Assembly: GCF_001570625.1 (NCBI RefSeq)
Contig: NZ_BBQT01000013.1
Location: 1-64,000, forward strand
Reading direction: 5' to 3'
Source: Syntrophomonas wolfei subsp. methylbutyratica
GTDB lineage: Bacteria; Bacillota; Syntrophomonadia; Syntrophomonadales; Syntrophomonadaceae
Length of the DNA: 64,000 bases
In this document: positions 34,306 to 42,100 of the stretch, piece after piece
Layout of the letters: the number at the start of each line of letters is the position of its first letter
Numbering within the stretch: position 1 is the first letter of the stretch
The notes under the pieces: generated by a model
The model's input: only the letters and a program-made list of their open reading frames with translations
Database searches by the model: none
Told to the model about the DNA's origin: nothing
Program-made: the position numbers and the translations under genes

Positions 34306-35316
34306 ATGAGCAGTATTGGAATATTGATTTTAAGCCTGGGCATTATTTTACTGGGAGCGGAAGTTTTCGTTAACGGTGTAGAATGGCTGGGAGAGAAACT
34401 GAATCTCTCCGAAGGAGCGGTAGGCAGCGTGCTGGCGGCAGTAGGCACCGCCCTGCCGGAGACTCTGATTCCCGTAATAGCCATAGTTTTCGGTCATGGC
34501 AAAGAGGGCCATGATATAGGAATAGGAGCCATATTGGGAGCACCTTTGATGCTCTCCACCCTGGCCATGTTTGTTACGGGTTTAGCAGTAGTTTTTTTTA
34601 GCCGGCGCAGGATCAAAGGTAGCAAGGTGCAGGCGGATTATTCCAGCATGACCCGTGATTTGAGCTTTTTTATTATCGTCTTCGCTGCTGCCATAATAAC
34701 CGGAACCATGCCCCCGGCCTTGCGCCACTGGCAGCTGATAATTGCCGGCTTCATGGTCTTATCCTATTTTCTCTATGTTTATGTAATGATCAGTGAGGAA
34801 AGGGATTTGGACTCCAGTTATGAATTGCCATCTTGCTATTTTGCGCGCAAAGAGAAATCTCCCCGCTTATCCCTGGTAATTGGCCAGGTTTTATTCGCCC
34901 TGCTCTTAATCATCATAGGAGCCGATATGTTTGTCGGAGCGGTTAAAGAAGTCGCGGTCATGTATCAGGTTCCGGCTTTTGTGCTGGCTTTGATTATAAC
35001 CCCAATTGCCACCGAGTTGCCGGAGAAATTCAACAGCGTTATCTGGATATCGCGGGAGAAGGACAGCCTGGCCCTGGGTAATATAACCGGAGCCATGGTT
35101 TTTCAAAGCTCACTTATACCGGCCCTGGGAATATTCCTTACCGATTGGCAGCTTTCCGGGGGGGCTTTTTTGTCCGCCCTTCTTGCCCTGGCGGCAGCAG
35201 GCATTTTATATATCGAATTGCTTCGCAAAAAACATATAACAGCGGGAACTCTGTTGTTAATGGGAGTATTCTATGGTATTTTCCTGGTAGGCGTCTTTGA
35301 GGGAATTATTAGGTAA
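34306..35316 (+). CDS. Sodium/calcium exchanger family protein
   Basis: A 336-residue membrane antiporter of the Ca2+:cation (CaCA) superfamily. It has about ten hydrophobic helices in two halves and the paired alpha repeats: VGSVLAAVGTALPETLIPVI in the first half and FVLALIITPIATELPEKFNS in the second. The acidic ends of these repeats bind the ion. It may move Ca2+ against Na+ or H+. ATG 34306 follows AGTAGGAGTG. Its TAA stop is formed by the first bases of the family A repeat that follows, so the C-terminus may have been set by that insertion. Confidence 0.9.
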   Translation: MSSIGILILSLGIILLGAEVFVNGVEWLGEKLNLSEGAVGSVLAAVGTALPETLIPVIAIVFGHGKEGHDIGIGAILGAPLMLSTLAMFVTGLAVVFFSRRRIKGSKVQADYSSMTRDLSFFIIVFAAAIITGTMPPALRHWQLIIAGFMVLSYFLYVYVMISEERDLDSSYELPSCYFARKEKSPRLSLVIGQVLFALLLIIIGADMFVGAVKEVAVMYQVPAFVLALIITPIATELPEKFNSVIWISREKDSLALGNITGAMVFQSSLIPALGIFLTDWQLSGGAFLSALLALAAAGILYIELLRKKHITAGTLLLMGVFYGIFLVGVFEGIIR

Positions 35317-35538
35317 CTCCACTGCAAAAACCCCTTTTTGTTGCATAAGGGTTGCATAAATATACAAAGCGAGCGTTGGCGAAGCATAGATGCAGCACCC
35401 TGCGGGTACCCCTTGAGCCGCGAGACAAGCCGCAAGTGTTGCCCATGCGTAGCGCCCTGTCGGGCACAACTGATGCTCCCTTCGGTCGCAATTAAGGGAG
35501 CTGAGCGGTATATTTATACAAGCCAATGAGTATTAAGA
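35314..35538 (+). repeat. Repeat family A copy lacking the right end
   Basis: Left end TAACTCCACTGCAAAAA, then the TTGCATAAGGGTTGCATAAA and GCGAAGCAT blocks, CCGCGAGACAAGCCGCAAG, a CTGTCGGGCACAACTGATGC segment, and GAGCGGTATATTTATACAAG. The final TTTTTGCAGT is missing; the DNA runs directly into the ylbF leader. Confidence 0.82.
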
Positions 35539-35568
35539 TAAAGTATGAAATTAGGAGTGATTTTAGTT

Positions 35569-35916
35569 ATGAGTAATGTGAACAGCTATGACAAAGCCCA
35601 CGAATTGGCCCGGGTCATCACCAAGAGTGAACCCTATCTGAACTATTGCCAGGCCAAAAAGGAAGTAGAAAAAAAACCGGAGTGGACATCCAAGCTGCTG
35701 GAACTACGACAGCGGCAAGCCGAGTTTAACCGGGCGCAGATTTTAGGAAATGATGTACCAAAGGAAACAGTACAGGAACTAAGCCTGGAATTTGCTCGCA
35801 TTAACCAGATTAAAGAAATAGCCGAATTCTTGCGTGCTGAAACCGCTTTTGTGCAGATGTTTAATGATATACAGGAAATTATCAACAAGGCTATTAAAAG
35901 CGGTCTGGAGGCATAG
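35569..35916 (+). CDS. YlbF/YmcA family protein
   Basis: A 115-residue helical protein of the YlbF/YmcA group (DUF964). It has an [20 protein letters not shown] segment and a long amphipathic region ending in [19 protein letters not shown]. In Bacillus these proteins join RicA-RicF-RicT, which binds iron-sulfur clusters and affects RNase Y, sporulation and competence. Only one cysteine is present here. ATG 35569 is preferred over upstream codons since TTAGGAGTG lies before it. It ends with a strong terminator. Confidence 0.82.
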   Translation: MSNVNSYDKAHELARVITKSEPYLNYCQAKKEVEKKPEWTSKLLELRQRQAEFNRAQILGNDVPKETVQELSLEFARINQIKEIAEFLRAETAFVQMFNDIQEIINKAIKSGLEA

Positions 35917-35961
35917 CCTATGTTTCCCTGGCCCGGCGCCGTCTAATACCGTGAGATCCAT

Positions 35962-36000
35962 CCCCTGCTTTCGCACCCGGCGGAAACAGGGGTCTTTATT
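35962..36000 (+). terminator. Terminator of the ylbF-like gene
   Basis: CCCCTGCTTTCGC and GCGGAAACAGGGG form a 13-position stem with one mismatch and one wobble, followed by TCTTTATTT. Confidence 0.88.
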
Positions 36001-36200
36001 TGCAAGTATACAGAATATCTTGCCCGGGAGTATTTACAAAACGATTAAAAGGCTTAAGAATTATATATGTCCCCCGCTTCTTAAGTAATCGTTTTCCAAT
36101 TAACAAAACAGGCGGCGGGTTCTAATCCCTGCCTCGTTGTAGCGCTGTGTTGAAACTGCTTCGCAGTTTCTTCCGATGCTTAAATATTATCTGTGCAATA
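36001..36200 (+). other. Structured leader upstream of the nuoE-like gene
   Basis: No gene here, but strong pairing. AAAACGATTA (36039) pairs with TAATCGTTTT (36085), and CTTAAGAA with TTCTTAAG just inside, with a five-base bulge and a loop containing GTCCCCCG. Next come GGCGGCGGG/CCCTGCC and a perfect 8-bp hairpin GAAACTGC/GCAGTTTC near 36152-36170. It could be a regulatory leader for the redox operon; it matches no riboswitch class that I recognise. Confidence 0.45.
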
Positions 36201-36214
36201 AAGGAGGTCGTCTG

Positions 36215-36763
36215 GTGCATTTCTGTAGTAAAAATAAGCGACCGGAGGAGAAGAGCATGCTTGATGCCCAGCTTGACCTGAGCCCGGTGCTAAAAATAAT
36301 CGAGGAAAAACGGCACGAAAAAGGCAGCTTGATTGCGATTTTGCAACAAGCCCAGGAGATATATGGCTACCTGCCCCTGAGCGTATTAAAATGCATTGCC
36401 CGGGAACTCGGAATAAAACCAGCCAAGGTTTACGGGATTGCCACCTTCTATACCCAGTTCCGGCTTCAGCCGACAGGCAAATACCAGATTATGCTTTGCC
36501 AGGGAACCGCCTGCCACGTCAATGGTTCCGAGCGAATTGAAAGCACTATCTGTCAGGAGTTGAAAATAAAGAGGGGCGAAACTACCCCGGATGGATTGTT
36601 CAGCCTGGAAAGCGCCGCATGTCTGGGTTGTTGCAGCCTGGCTCCGGTAATGATGATAAACGGGCAGGCCTATGGTCCGCTTAGCGCGGAAAAAGCAGTT
36701 GCCATAATTCGCAAGATAAAGGCAGCGGAATCATTATCTTTGGTCGGAGGTGAGGCCCAATGA
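36215..36763 (+). CDS. nuoE: NuoE-like 2Fe-2S subunit
   Basis: A 182-residue thioredoxin-like ferredoxin of the NuoE family, which passes electrons to or from the NADH-binding NuoF subunit. The four cluster cysteines are in CQGTACHVNG and ACLGCCSLAPVMMING. The helical N-terminal part (ILQQAQEIYGYLPLSVLKCI, then IPARELG-like KVYGIATFYTQF) is typical. The chosen GTG at 36215 has AAGGAGG 7 bases before it; the frame runs 13 codons further upstream. It overlaps nuoF by 4 bases. Such pairs serve NAD-linked hydrogenases and formate dehydrogenases in Clostridia. Confidence 0.94.
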   Translation: MHFCSKNKRPEEKSMLDAQLDLSPVLKIIEEKRHEKGSLIAILQQAQEIYGYLPLSVLKCIARELGIKPAKVYGIATFYTQFRLQPTGKYQIMLCQGTACHVNGSERIESTICQELKIKRGETTPDGLFSLESAACLGCCSLAPVMMINGQAYGPLSAEKAVAIIRKIKAAESLSLVGGEAQ

Positions 36764-38532
36764 AAGTGAGATTGGGTCTGGGGAGCTGTGGTATAGCCGC
36801 CGGCGGCCTGCAGGTACTGGAAGCATTGCAGAAGGAGATGGAAAGCCGGGGACTAAAACTGGAAATACAGAAAAGCGGCTGTATCGGCCTCTGTCATCAT
36901 GAGCCTTTGCTGGACTGGATAGAGGATGATGGGCAGGTATTCACCTATGGCGCAGTAAATGCCGGGCGCAGTGTGGAAATTCTGGAAGCCCACCTGGCCG
37001 GGCGCGGCCCGCTGGAAGCCTACCTGGTATCCAGCAGCGATGAGCCGGCTGAATTCCTGCAGCAGCAGCTGCGGATAGTACTAAAAAACTGTGGTCGGAT
37101 AGACCCGGAGTCTATAGACGATTACCGCCGGCAGGACGGTTACAGTGCCCTGCAAAAGGCGCTTGCGGGAATGAGCCCGGAAGAAGTAATAAAGGAGATC
37201 GAAGTTTCGGCTTTGCGAGGACGGGGAGGAGCGGGGTTTCCCACCGGGCTGAAATGGAAAGCAACTCGTGAAGCTGCCGGTTTTTATCGCTATATTATAT
37301 GCAATGCCGACGAAGGCGATCCCGGCGCCTTTATGGATCGCAGCATATTGGAAGGCGACCCCCACGCGGTTTTGGAGGGTATGATAATAGCGGCTTATGC
37401 CATTGGTGCGGAACAAGGAATCATATATTGCCGGGCGGAATACCCCCTGGCGGTGAAACGGCTGGAGATAGCCATAGCTCAGGATCGGGAAAACGGGCTG
37501 CTGGGGCGGAGGATTCTCGGTTCTGATTTTTCTTTCGATATAAGTATACAACAAGGTGCCGGAGCCTTCGTTTGCGGGGAAGAGACTGCCCTCATAGCCT
37601 CCCTGGAAGGGGAGCGGGGCATGCCCCGGCTGAAGCCGCCCTATCCCTCAGAAAGCGGTTTATGGGGATATCCCAGCAGCATTAATAATGTGGAGACACT
37701 GGCCAATGTTCCCTGGATAATCCGGAATGGGGGGGAAGCCTTTGCCGCTCTGGGTAGTAGAGAGAGCAAAGGCACCAAGGTTTTTGCCCTGGCCGGTAAG
37801 ATAAAAAGAGGCGGTTTGGTAGAAGTACCCATGGGAACCACCTTGCGTGAAATAATATATGGTATTGGGGGAGGAGTAAAAGCCGGTCGAAGAATCAAGG
37901 CTGTGCAGATGGGAGGGCCATCCGGCGGCTGCATTCCGGCAGAACTGCTGGACATCCCGGTGGATTATCAATCCCTCAATAATACCGGTGCCATTATGGG
38001 GTCAGGCGGAATGGTAGTGCTTGATGAAAGCAGCTGTATGGTTGATTTAGCTCGTTTCTTCCTGGACTTTACCCAGAAGGAATCCTGCGGCAAGTGTGTT
38101 CAATGCCGTATAGGCACCAAACGGATGCTGGAAATCCTGGAGCGGATTTGCCGGGGCGCGGGGCGGGAGGGAGATATTGAACTCCTGGAGGAATTATCCG
38201 CCCATATAAGTGAAAATTCTCTCTGCGGGCTGGGACAGAGTGCTCCCAATCCCGTGCTTACCACTATCCGCTATTTTCGTGATGAATACGAAGCCCATAT
38301 CCGGGAGAAAAGGTGCCCGGCCAAACAATGCCAGGAATTATTAAAGTATACTATAGATCCGGATAGATGCATGGGCTGTGGCCTTTGTGTCTATGCTTGC
38401 CCGGCGGATTGCATAAAAGGCGGAGAAAACAACCAGCCTTATTATATTGAGCAGGAGAACTGCAGCAAATGCGGTGCCTGCCTGGATATTTGCCCCGAGC
38501 GTTTTGCTGCGGTTAGGGTGCCAGGCACTTAA
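36760..38532 (+). CDS. nuoF: NuoF-like NADH-binding flavoprotein with two extra ferredoxin clusters
   Basis: A 590-residue cytoplasmic subunit. Residues 1-90 are a thioredoxin-like 2Fe-2S domain (GSCGIAAGG, SGCIGLCHHEP). Then comes the NADH/FMN domain with RGRGGAGFPTGLKWKA and NADEGDPGAFMDR, the SLBB region, and the N3-type cluster CGKCVQCRIGTKRM. The C-terminus adds CMGCGLCVYACPADC and CSKCGACLDICPE, two [4Fe-4S] sites. This is the HydB/FdhB architecture found in electron-bifurcating enzymes. Its last four codons and stop are supplied by repeat family D (VPGT then TAA), so the C-terminal tail is not native to the family. Confidence 0.95.
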   Translation: MKVRLGLGSCGIAAGGLQVLEALQKEMESRGLKLEIQKSGCIGLCHHEPLLDWIEDDGQVFTYGAVNAGRSVEILEAHLAGRGPLEAYLVSSSDEPAEFLQQQLRIVLKNCGRIDPESIDDYRRQDGYSALQKALAGMSPEEVIKEIEVSALRGRGGAGFPTGLKWKATREAAGFYRYIICNADEGDPGAFMDRSILEGDPHAVLEGMIIAAYAIGAEQGIIYCRAEYPLAVKRLEIAIAQDRENGLLGRRILGSDFSFDISIQQGAGAFVCGEETALIASLEGERGMPRLKPPYPSESGLWGYPSSINNVETLANVPWIIRNGGEAFAALGSRESKGTKVFALAGKIKRGGLVEVPMGTTLREIIYGIGGGVKAGRRIKAVQMGGPSGGCIPAELLDIPVDYQSLNNTGAIMGSGGMVVLDESSCMVDLARFFLDFTQKESCGKCVQCRIGTKRMLEILERICRGAGREGDIELLEELSAHISENSLCGLGQSAPNPVLTTIRYFRDEYEAHIREKRCPAKQCQELLKYTIDPDRCMGCGLCVYACPADCIKGGENNQPYYIEQENCSKCGACLDICPERFAAVRVPGT

Positions 38533-38545
38533 GTTGTTAAGTTAT
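38517..38545 (+). repeat. Repeat family D, copy 2, forming the nuoF stop
   Basis: GGTGCCAGGCACTTAAG and twelve more bases, identical to the copy at 51152. The TAA in it is the nuoF stop codon. Confidence 0.88.
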
Positions 38546-38589
38546 GTAATGCTGATGTCATTGCCAAACTTCGTTTGTTGTGCATACTC

Positions 38590-38737
38590 CTGAAGTCATG
38601 AGACAAGCAGATGTTGCCCATGCGAAGCGTCCTGCGGGCACAAATGATGCTCCCTCTGGTCGCTATTAAGGAAGCTGCGAGCGGTATATTTATACAAGCC
38701 AGTGAATATTAATACTTTTTGCCAGTGACAACAAGGC
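38590..38737 (+). repeat. Repeat family A, right portion
   Basis: From TGAGACAAGCAGATGTTGCC through GGTCGCTATTAAG and GAGCGGTATATTTATACAAG to a slightly altered right end, TTTTTGCCAGTGACAACA. The left end is absent. It splits nuoEF from the next redox gene, which may therefore have its own promoter or depend on read-through. Confidence 0.78.
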
Positions 38738-38762
38738 TGGATGGAAGAGGTGATTCAAGTCC

Positions 38763-40832
38763 ATGATTACGCTTACAATAAATGACAGGGAAATCAAGGC
38801 TGCTGCCGGTCAGACTATTTTACAGGCAGCCCGGGGGAATGGTATAGAAATACCTACCCTTTGCTACGATGAGCGGGTAAAGCCTTTTGCCTCCTGCGGG
38901 ATTTGTGTGGTGGAAGTGGCCGGCAGTAAAAAACTTTTACGCTCTTGTGCCACCGAGGTACAGGAGGGAATGCAAGTGCAAACGGAAAGCCCCCGCGTAA
39001 GACAATCCCGCAAACTTACCCTGGAGATGCTTTTATCCGATCACCGTGGGGATTGTTGTGCCCCCTGCAGGCAGGCCTGCCCGGCGGATACCGATTGCCA
39101 GGCTTATGTGGGCTTGATTGCCAACGGGCAATTTAAGGAAGCTATGGCCGTTTTAAAAGAATACTATCCCCTTCCGGCCAGCATAGGTTTGATATGTCCT
39201 CATCCCTGCGAAAGCGCCTGCCGCCGGGGCCTGGTGGAAGAACCGGTATCCATGGCCGCTCTCAAGGCTTTTGTAGGCCGTTATTATTTAGAGGAACAGA
39301 AGCAGGAAAATGATGATGAAAGCGGAGCGGATTCCAGCATGGCCGAAATCAAAGCCCCCTCAGGGAAGAAAGTGGCCGTAGTAGGGGCAGGACCGGCTGG
39401 TTTAACCGTAGCTTATTTCCTGGCCCGAGAAGGCCACCAGATAGAGGTTTTTGAAGCCATGCCTGCGGCGGGAGGGATGCTGCGTTATGGAATTCCTGAT
39501 TACCGCTTGCCTAAAAAACTGCTGGAGCAGGAAATAGACCTGATAGCCCGACTGGGAGTAAAATTTTTTTTCAACACCCGGCTGGGGCAAGACATTTTTT
39601 TGGAGCAGCTGCGGGAGAACTATGATGCGGTTTTTCTGGGGATTGGAGCCTGGGTATCCTCAAAAATCGGCTGTGCCGGCGAGGAAACCAGGGGGGTACT
39701 GGGCGGAATTGAATTTTTGCGTGCGGTTGCTTCGCGAGAACCGGTATTAATGGGTGAAAGGATAGCAATTATCGGTGGTGGCAATACTGCCATGGATGCA
39801 GCTCGAACCGCAATAAGACTTGGTGCCGCCGAGGTAATGGTGCTATACCGGCGCAGCCGGGCGGAAATGCCCGCTGATGAAAGTGAAATAGTCGAAGCCG
39901 AGGAAGAAGGCATAATCTTCAAATTCCTCCTGGCTCCCAAAGAAATAATAGAGGAAGACGGGCGGGTGGCCGCCATCCGAATGCAGAAGATGCAGCTGGG
40001 CGAAGCGGATGCTTCCGGGCGCAGGCGGCCGGAGCCTACCGGAGAAGAGGAAATAATCGCCGTTGATACCGTCATCGCCGCCATCGGCCAGCAGGTTGAC
40101 CTTGGCGGTTTGGAAAAGCTGGAGCTCAGCCGCTGGAATACCATAGCCAGCAATCCCCTTTCTTTTATGAGCAGTATGGAAGGGATATTTGCCGGCGGAG
40201 ATGGGGTAACCGGGCCCGGTATCGCCATTGAAGCCATAGCCCAGGGGCGCAAAGCCGCCCAGGCTATGAACGCCTACCTGCAGGGGGAAAAGCTGCCGGA
40301 TAATAATTCCCCCTACCGGATGAGCAGGGAAGTGCGGGCGGAAGACCTGGCCGGAATAAAGAAAGAAGCGCGAATTGAACCTCCTTCCACCAGCCCGGAA
40401 AGGCGGCTGCGTAGTTTTGCCGAAGTAAAAGCCGTTTTCACTCCGGAGGAAGCGCTCCGGGAAGCCGGGCGCTGCCTGGAATGCGGCTGTACTGCCTTTT
40501 ATGAGTGCAAGCTTCTGAGCTATGCCGGAAGATATGAAGTAAAACCTCAGCGCCTGGCCGGTGAAACACACCATCATTCCAGTGAATACCATCATCCCTT
40601 TCTTGATTGGGATACGGACAAATGCATACTCTGCGGTCTCTGTGTGCGCATCTGCGATGAAGTAATGGGGATTACCGCCCTGGGTTTAGTAAACCGGGGT
40701 TTTGGCACCGTGGTTATGCCCGAATGGGAATGGGGGAATGACTTGGAAAATAGCCTATGCAATTGCTGCGGGGAATGTGCGGCCGTCTGCCCTACCGGTG
40801 CCTTAAGCCAAAGAAAGAGATGTTTGTATTGA
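38763..40832 (+). CDS. NuoG-like/GltD-like hybrid iron-sulfur flavoprotein
   Basis: A 689-residue cytoplasmic redox protein. Residues 1-75 are a 2Fe-2S domain (LCYDERVKPFASCGICVVEV). Then a cysteine-rich linker, HRGDCCAPCRQACPADTDC and CPHPCESACRRGL, introduces a GltD/NfnB-type FAD and NAD(P) module with GAGPAGLTVAYFLA, IIGGGNTAMDAARTA and GDGVTGPGIAIEAIAQG. The C-terminus has two clusters, CILCGLCVRICDE and CNCCGECAAVCPTGAL, where NuoG-like formate dehydrogenases and hydrogenases continue into the catalytic domain. Here it stops just after. It most likely works with the NuoEF pair upstream as an NAD(P)H-ferredoxin type oxidoreductase; the partner is unknown. Confidence 0.88.
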   Translation: MITLTINDREIKAAAGQTILQAARGNGIEIPTLCYDERVKPFASCGICVVEVAGSKKLLRSCATEVQEGMQVQTESPRVRQSRKLTLEMLLSDHRGDCCAPCRQACPADTDCQAYVGLIANGQFKEAMAVLKEYYPLPASIGLICPHPCESACRRGLVEEPVSMAALKAFVGRYYLEEQKQENDDESGADSSMAEIKAPSGKKVAVVGAGPAGLTVAYFLAREGHQIEVFEAMPAAGGMLRYGIPDYRLPKKLLEQEIDLIARLGVKFFFNTRLGQDIFLEQLRENYDAVFLGIGAWVSSKIGCAGEETRGVLGGIEFLRAVASREPVLMGERIAIIGGGNTAMDAARTAIRLGAAEVMVLYRRSRAEMPADESEIVEAEEEGIIFKFLLAPKEIIEEDGRVAAIRMQKMQLGEADASGRRRPEPTGEEEIIAVDTVIAAIGQQVDLGGLEKLELSRWNTIASNPLSFMSSMEGIFAGGDGVTGPGIAIEAIAQGRKAAQAMNAYLQGEKLPDNNSPYRMSREVRAEDLAGIKKEARIEPPSTSPERRLRSFAEVKAVFTPEEALREAGRCLECGCTAFYECKLLSYAGRYEVKPQRLAGETHHHSSEYHHPFLDWDTDKCILCGLCVRICDEVMGITALGLVNRGFGTVVMPEWEWGNDLENSLCNCCGECAAVCPTGALSQRKRCLY

Positions 40833-40846
40833 ATAATATTCCCTTA

Positions 40847-40855
40847 TGCTATAAT
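40847..40855 (+). promoter_or_regulatory. Extended -10 promoter of the prsA-like gene
   Basis: TGCTATAAT is a perfect extended -10 box fifteen bases after the previous stop. No good -35 is seen. Confidence 0.7.
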
Positions 40856-40887
40856 AAGCCTGAAATAGTCTTAAGGAGGATTAAAGT

Positions 40888-40962
40888 TTGAAAGAAATCT
40901 TTCATGACGTTTTGTGCCTCAAGAAAGGAATGGGTATAAGTCTGAAAGAAATTCTTTCATGA
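40888..40962 (+). CDS. Possible 24-residue leader frame
   Basis: A strong AAGGAGG at 40873 serves TTG 40888, which opens a 24-codon frame (KEIFHDVLCLKKGMGISLKE and four more residues) that spans the first copy of a tandem duplication. The frame ends before the foldase gene. It may be an upstream regulatory frame or just a by-product of the duplication; nothing supports a function for the peptide. Confidence 0.3.
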   Translation: MKEIFHDVLCLKKGMGISLKEILS

Positions 40963-40988
40963 CGTTTTGTGCCTCAAGAAAGGAATGG
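40889..40988 (+). repeat. Tandem duplication in the foldase leader
   Basis: TGAAAGAAATCTTTCATGAC and 25 further bases (40889-40933) recur at 40943-40988 with a single inserted T. The copies are separated by nine bases. Each contains the palindrome GAAAGAA/TTCTTTC and the AAGAAAGGAATGG sequence that is the only ribosome-site candidate for the gene. Confidence 0.92.
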
Positions 40989-40996
40989 TTAAATTT

Positions 40997-41971
40997 ATGA
41001 AAAAAACTAAGCTGGCAATGCTGGTGATACTGGGCTTATTGTTATTATTACCGGGTTGTAATGATAAGAAAGCTTCCCCGAGCATAGCCGAAGTAAACAG
41101 CGAAATAATTACTCAGGAGCAATATGATAAAGCTTGCCAGAACATTAAACAGGCATTTGAAAAGCAGAATCCCACCCAGTCCGGAGACAAAGCCGACAGC
41201 AGCGGCAAAATTGACCCCGAGATGGAGAAACGCTTGCAGGAACAGGCCTTTGATAGCCTGGTTATGCAGGCTCTGCTGCGGCAAGATGCCGAAAAACGGG
41301 GTATAAAGATTAAGGAAAAAGAAATTGATGTAACTATTGACAGCTTTAAAGCCAACCTGGCGGCAGAAGGAAAAGATGCTTACCAGAAGTTTTTGCAGGA
41401 AAACAATCTCAGTGAAAAAGAACTCCGTGAGGAAGCCCGGATGCAGTTGCTGGTTAATCAACTTCAAAAAAAGATAAGTTTTTCTATCGCCATAGAGGAA
41501 GGGGAACTACAGCAATACTACCAGGAGAATATTGCCAGCTACCAGGAAGCAGCCGGCATGCAAATATCCCATATATTGGTAGAGACGGAGAAGGACGCCC
41601 GGGAATTGCTGAGCAAGTTGCAGCAAGGAGCCGACTTTGCCCAGTTGGCCCAGGAACATTCCAGTTGTGCCAGCAAGGCCCAGGGGGGTTATCTCGGGGT
41701 TGTAAACGAGAACAGTAATTATGTGCCCGAATTCAAAACCGCGGCTTTAAAACTCAAAGCCGGAGAGATCACCCAGGAGCCGGTAAAAAGCGATTTCGGC
41801 TACCACATTATTAAGGCCGGTCAGCTCCAACCAACCACTACCAAGTCTTTTGACGAAGTAAAGAACCAGATACGGATGCAGCTGGAAAAAGAAAAGGAAA
41901 ATACTCTTTTCAGCCAGTACATGGAGGACTTGCGTCAGCAGGCTCAAATTAAAGACCATCGCAAGTCATAG
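40997..41971 (+). CDS. PrsA-like peptidyl-prolyl isomerase lipoprotein
   Basis: A 324-residue extracytoplasmic foldase. It has a lipoprotein signal peptide, KKTKLAMLVILGLLLLLPGC, with the lipobox cysteine near residue 20. A SurA-like helical region (residues 30-180) precedes a parvulin domain with ISHILVETEKDARELL and AQGGYLGVV, then SDFGYHIIKAG. Such proteins help fold secreted proteins outside the membrane. ATG 40997 gives a proper signal peptide; AAAGGA lies 13 bases upstream, slightly far, since the stronger AAGGAGG now serves the duplicated leader. Confidence 0.92.
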   Translation: MKKTKLAMLVILGLLLLLPGCNDKKASPSIAEVNSEIITQEQYDKACQNIKQAFEKQNPTQSGDKADSSGKIDPEMEKRLQEQAFDSLVMQALLRQDAEKRGIKIKEKEIDVTIDSFKANLAAEGKDAYQKFLQENNLSEKELREEARMQLLVNQLQKKISFSIAIEEGELQQYYQENIASYQEAAGMQISHILVETEKDARELLSKLQQGADFAQLAQEHSSCASKAQGGYLGVVNENSNYVPEFKTAALKLKAGEITQEPVKSDFGYHIIKAGQLQPTTTKSFDEVKNQIRMQLEKEKENTLFSQYMEDLRQQAQIKDHRKS

Positions 41972-42032
41972 AATTGGCCCCAGAGTCACTATTGATTTCC
42001 TCACTTTTTTATTAATATGCAAGTTTATCTGC

Positions 42033-42061
42033 TTGCCAAACTCATGGGCAGGCCTTAAAAT
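42033..42061 (+). promoter_or_regulatory. Promoter of the fur gene
   Basis: TTGCCA (42033) and TAAAAT (42056) are spaced by 17 bases. The Fur box begins six bases after the -10, over the expected start point. Confidence 0.8.
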
Positions 42062-42066
42062 AGAGA

Positions 42067-42081
42067 TGATAATGATTATCA
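42067..42081 (+). promoter_or_regulatory. Fur box
   Basis: TGATAATGATTATCA is a perfect 7-1-7 Fur operator (TGATAATnATTATCA). Its place at the transcription start of the fur gene points to autorepression by iron-loaded Fur. Confidence 0.92.
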
Positions 42082-42100
42082 GTGATATAGGAGTGAGGTA

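Noticed and set aside
39843-40595. Long minus-strand frames opposite the redox hybrid gene
   Set aside because: GC-rich third positions of the real gene keep the opposite strand open; no motifs or ribosome site.
40826-40870. Selenocysteine read-through or frameshift joining the redox hybrid to a lost formate dehydrogenase domain
   Set aside because: After the TGA only eleven codons follow before a TAG, then a promoter and a foldase gene; no molybdopterin-domain coding is visible in any frame.
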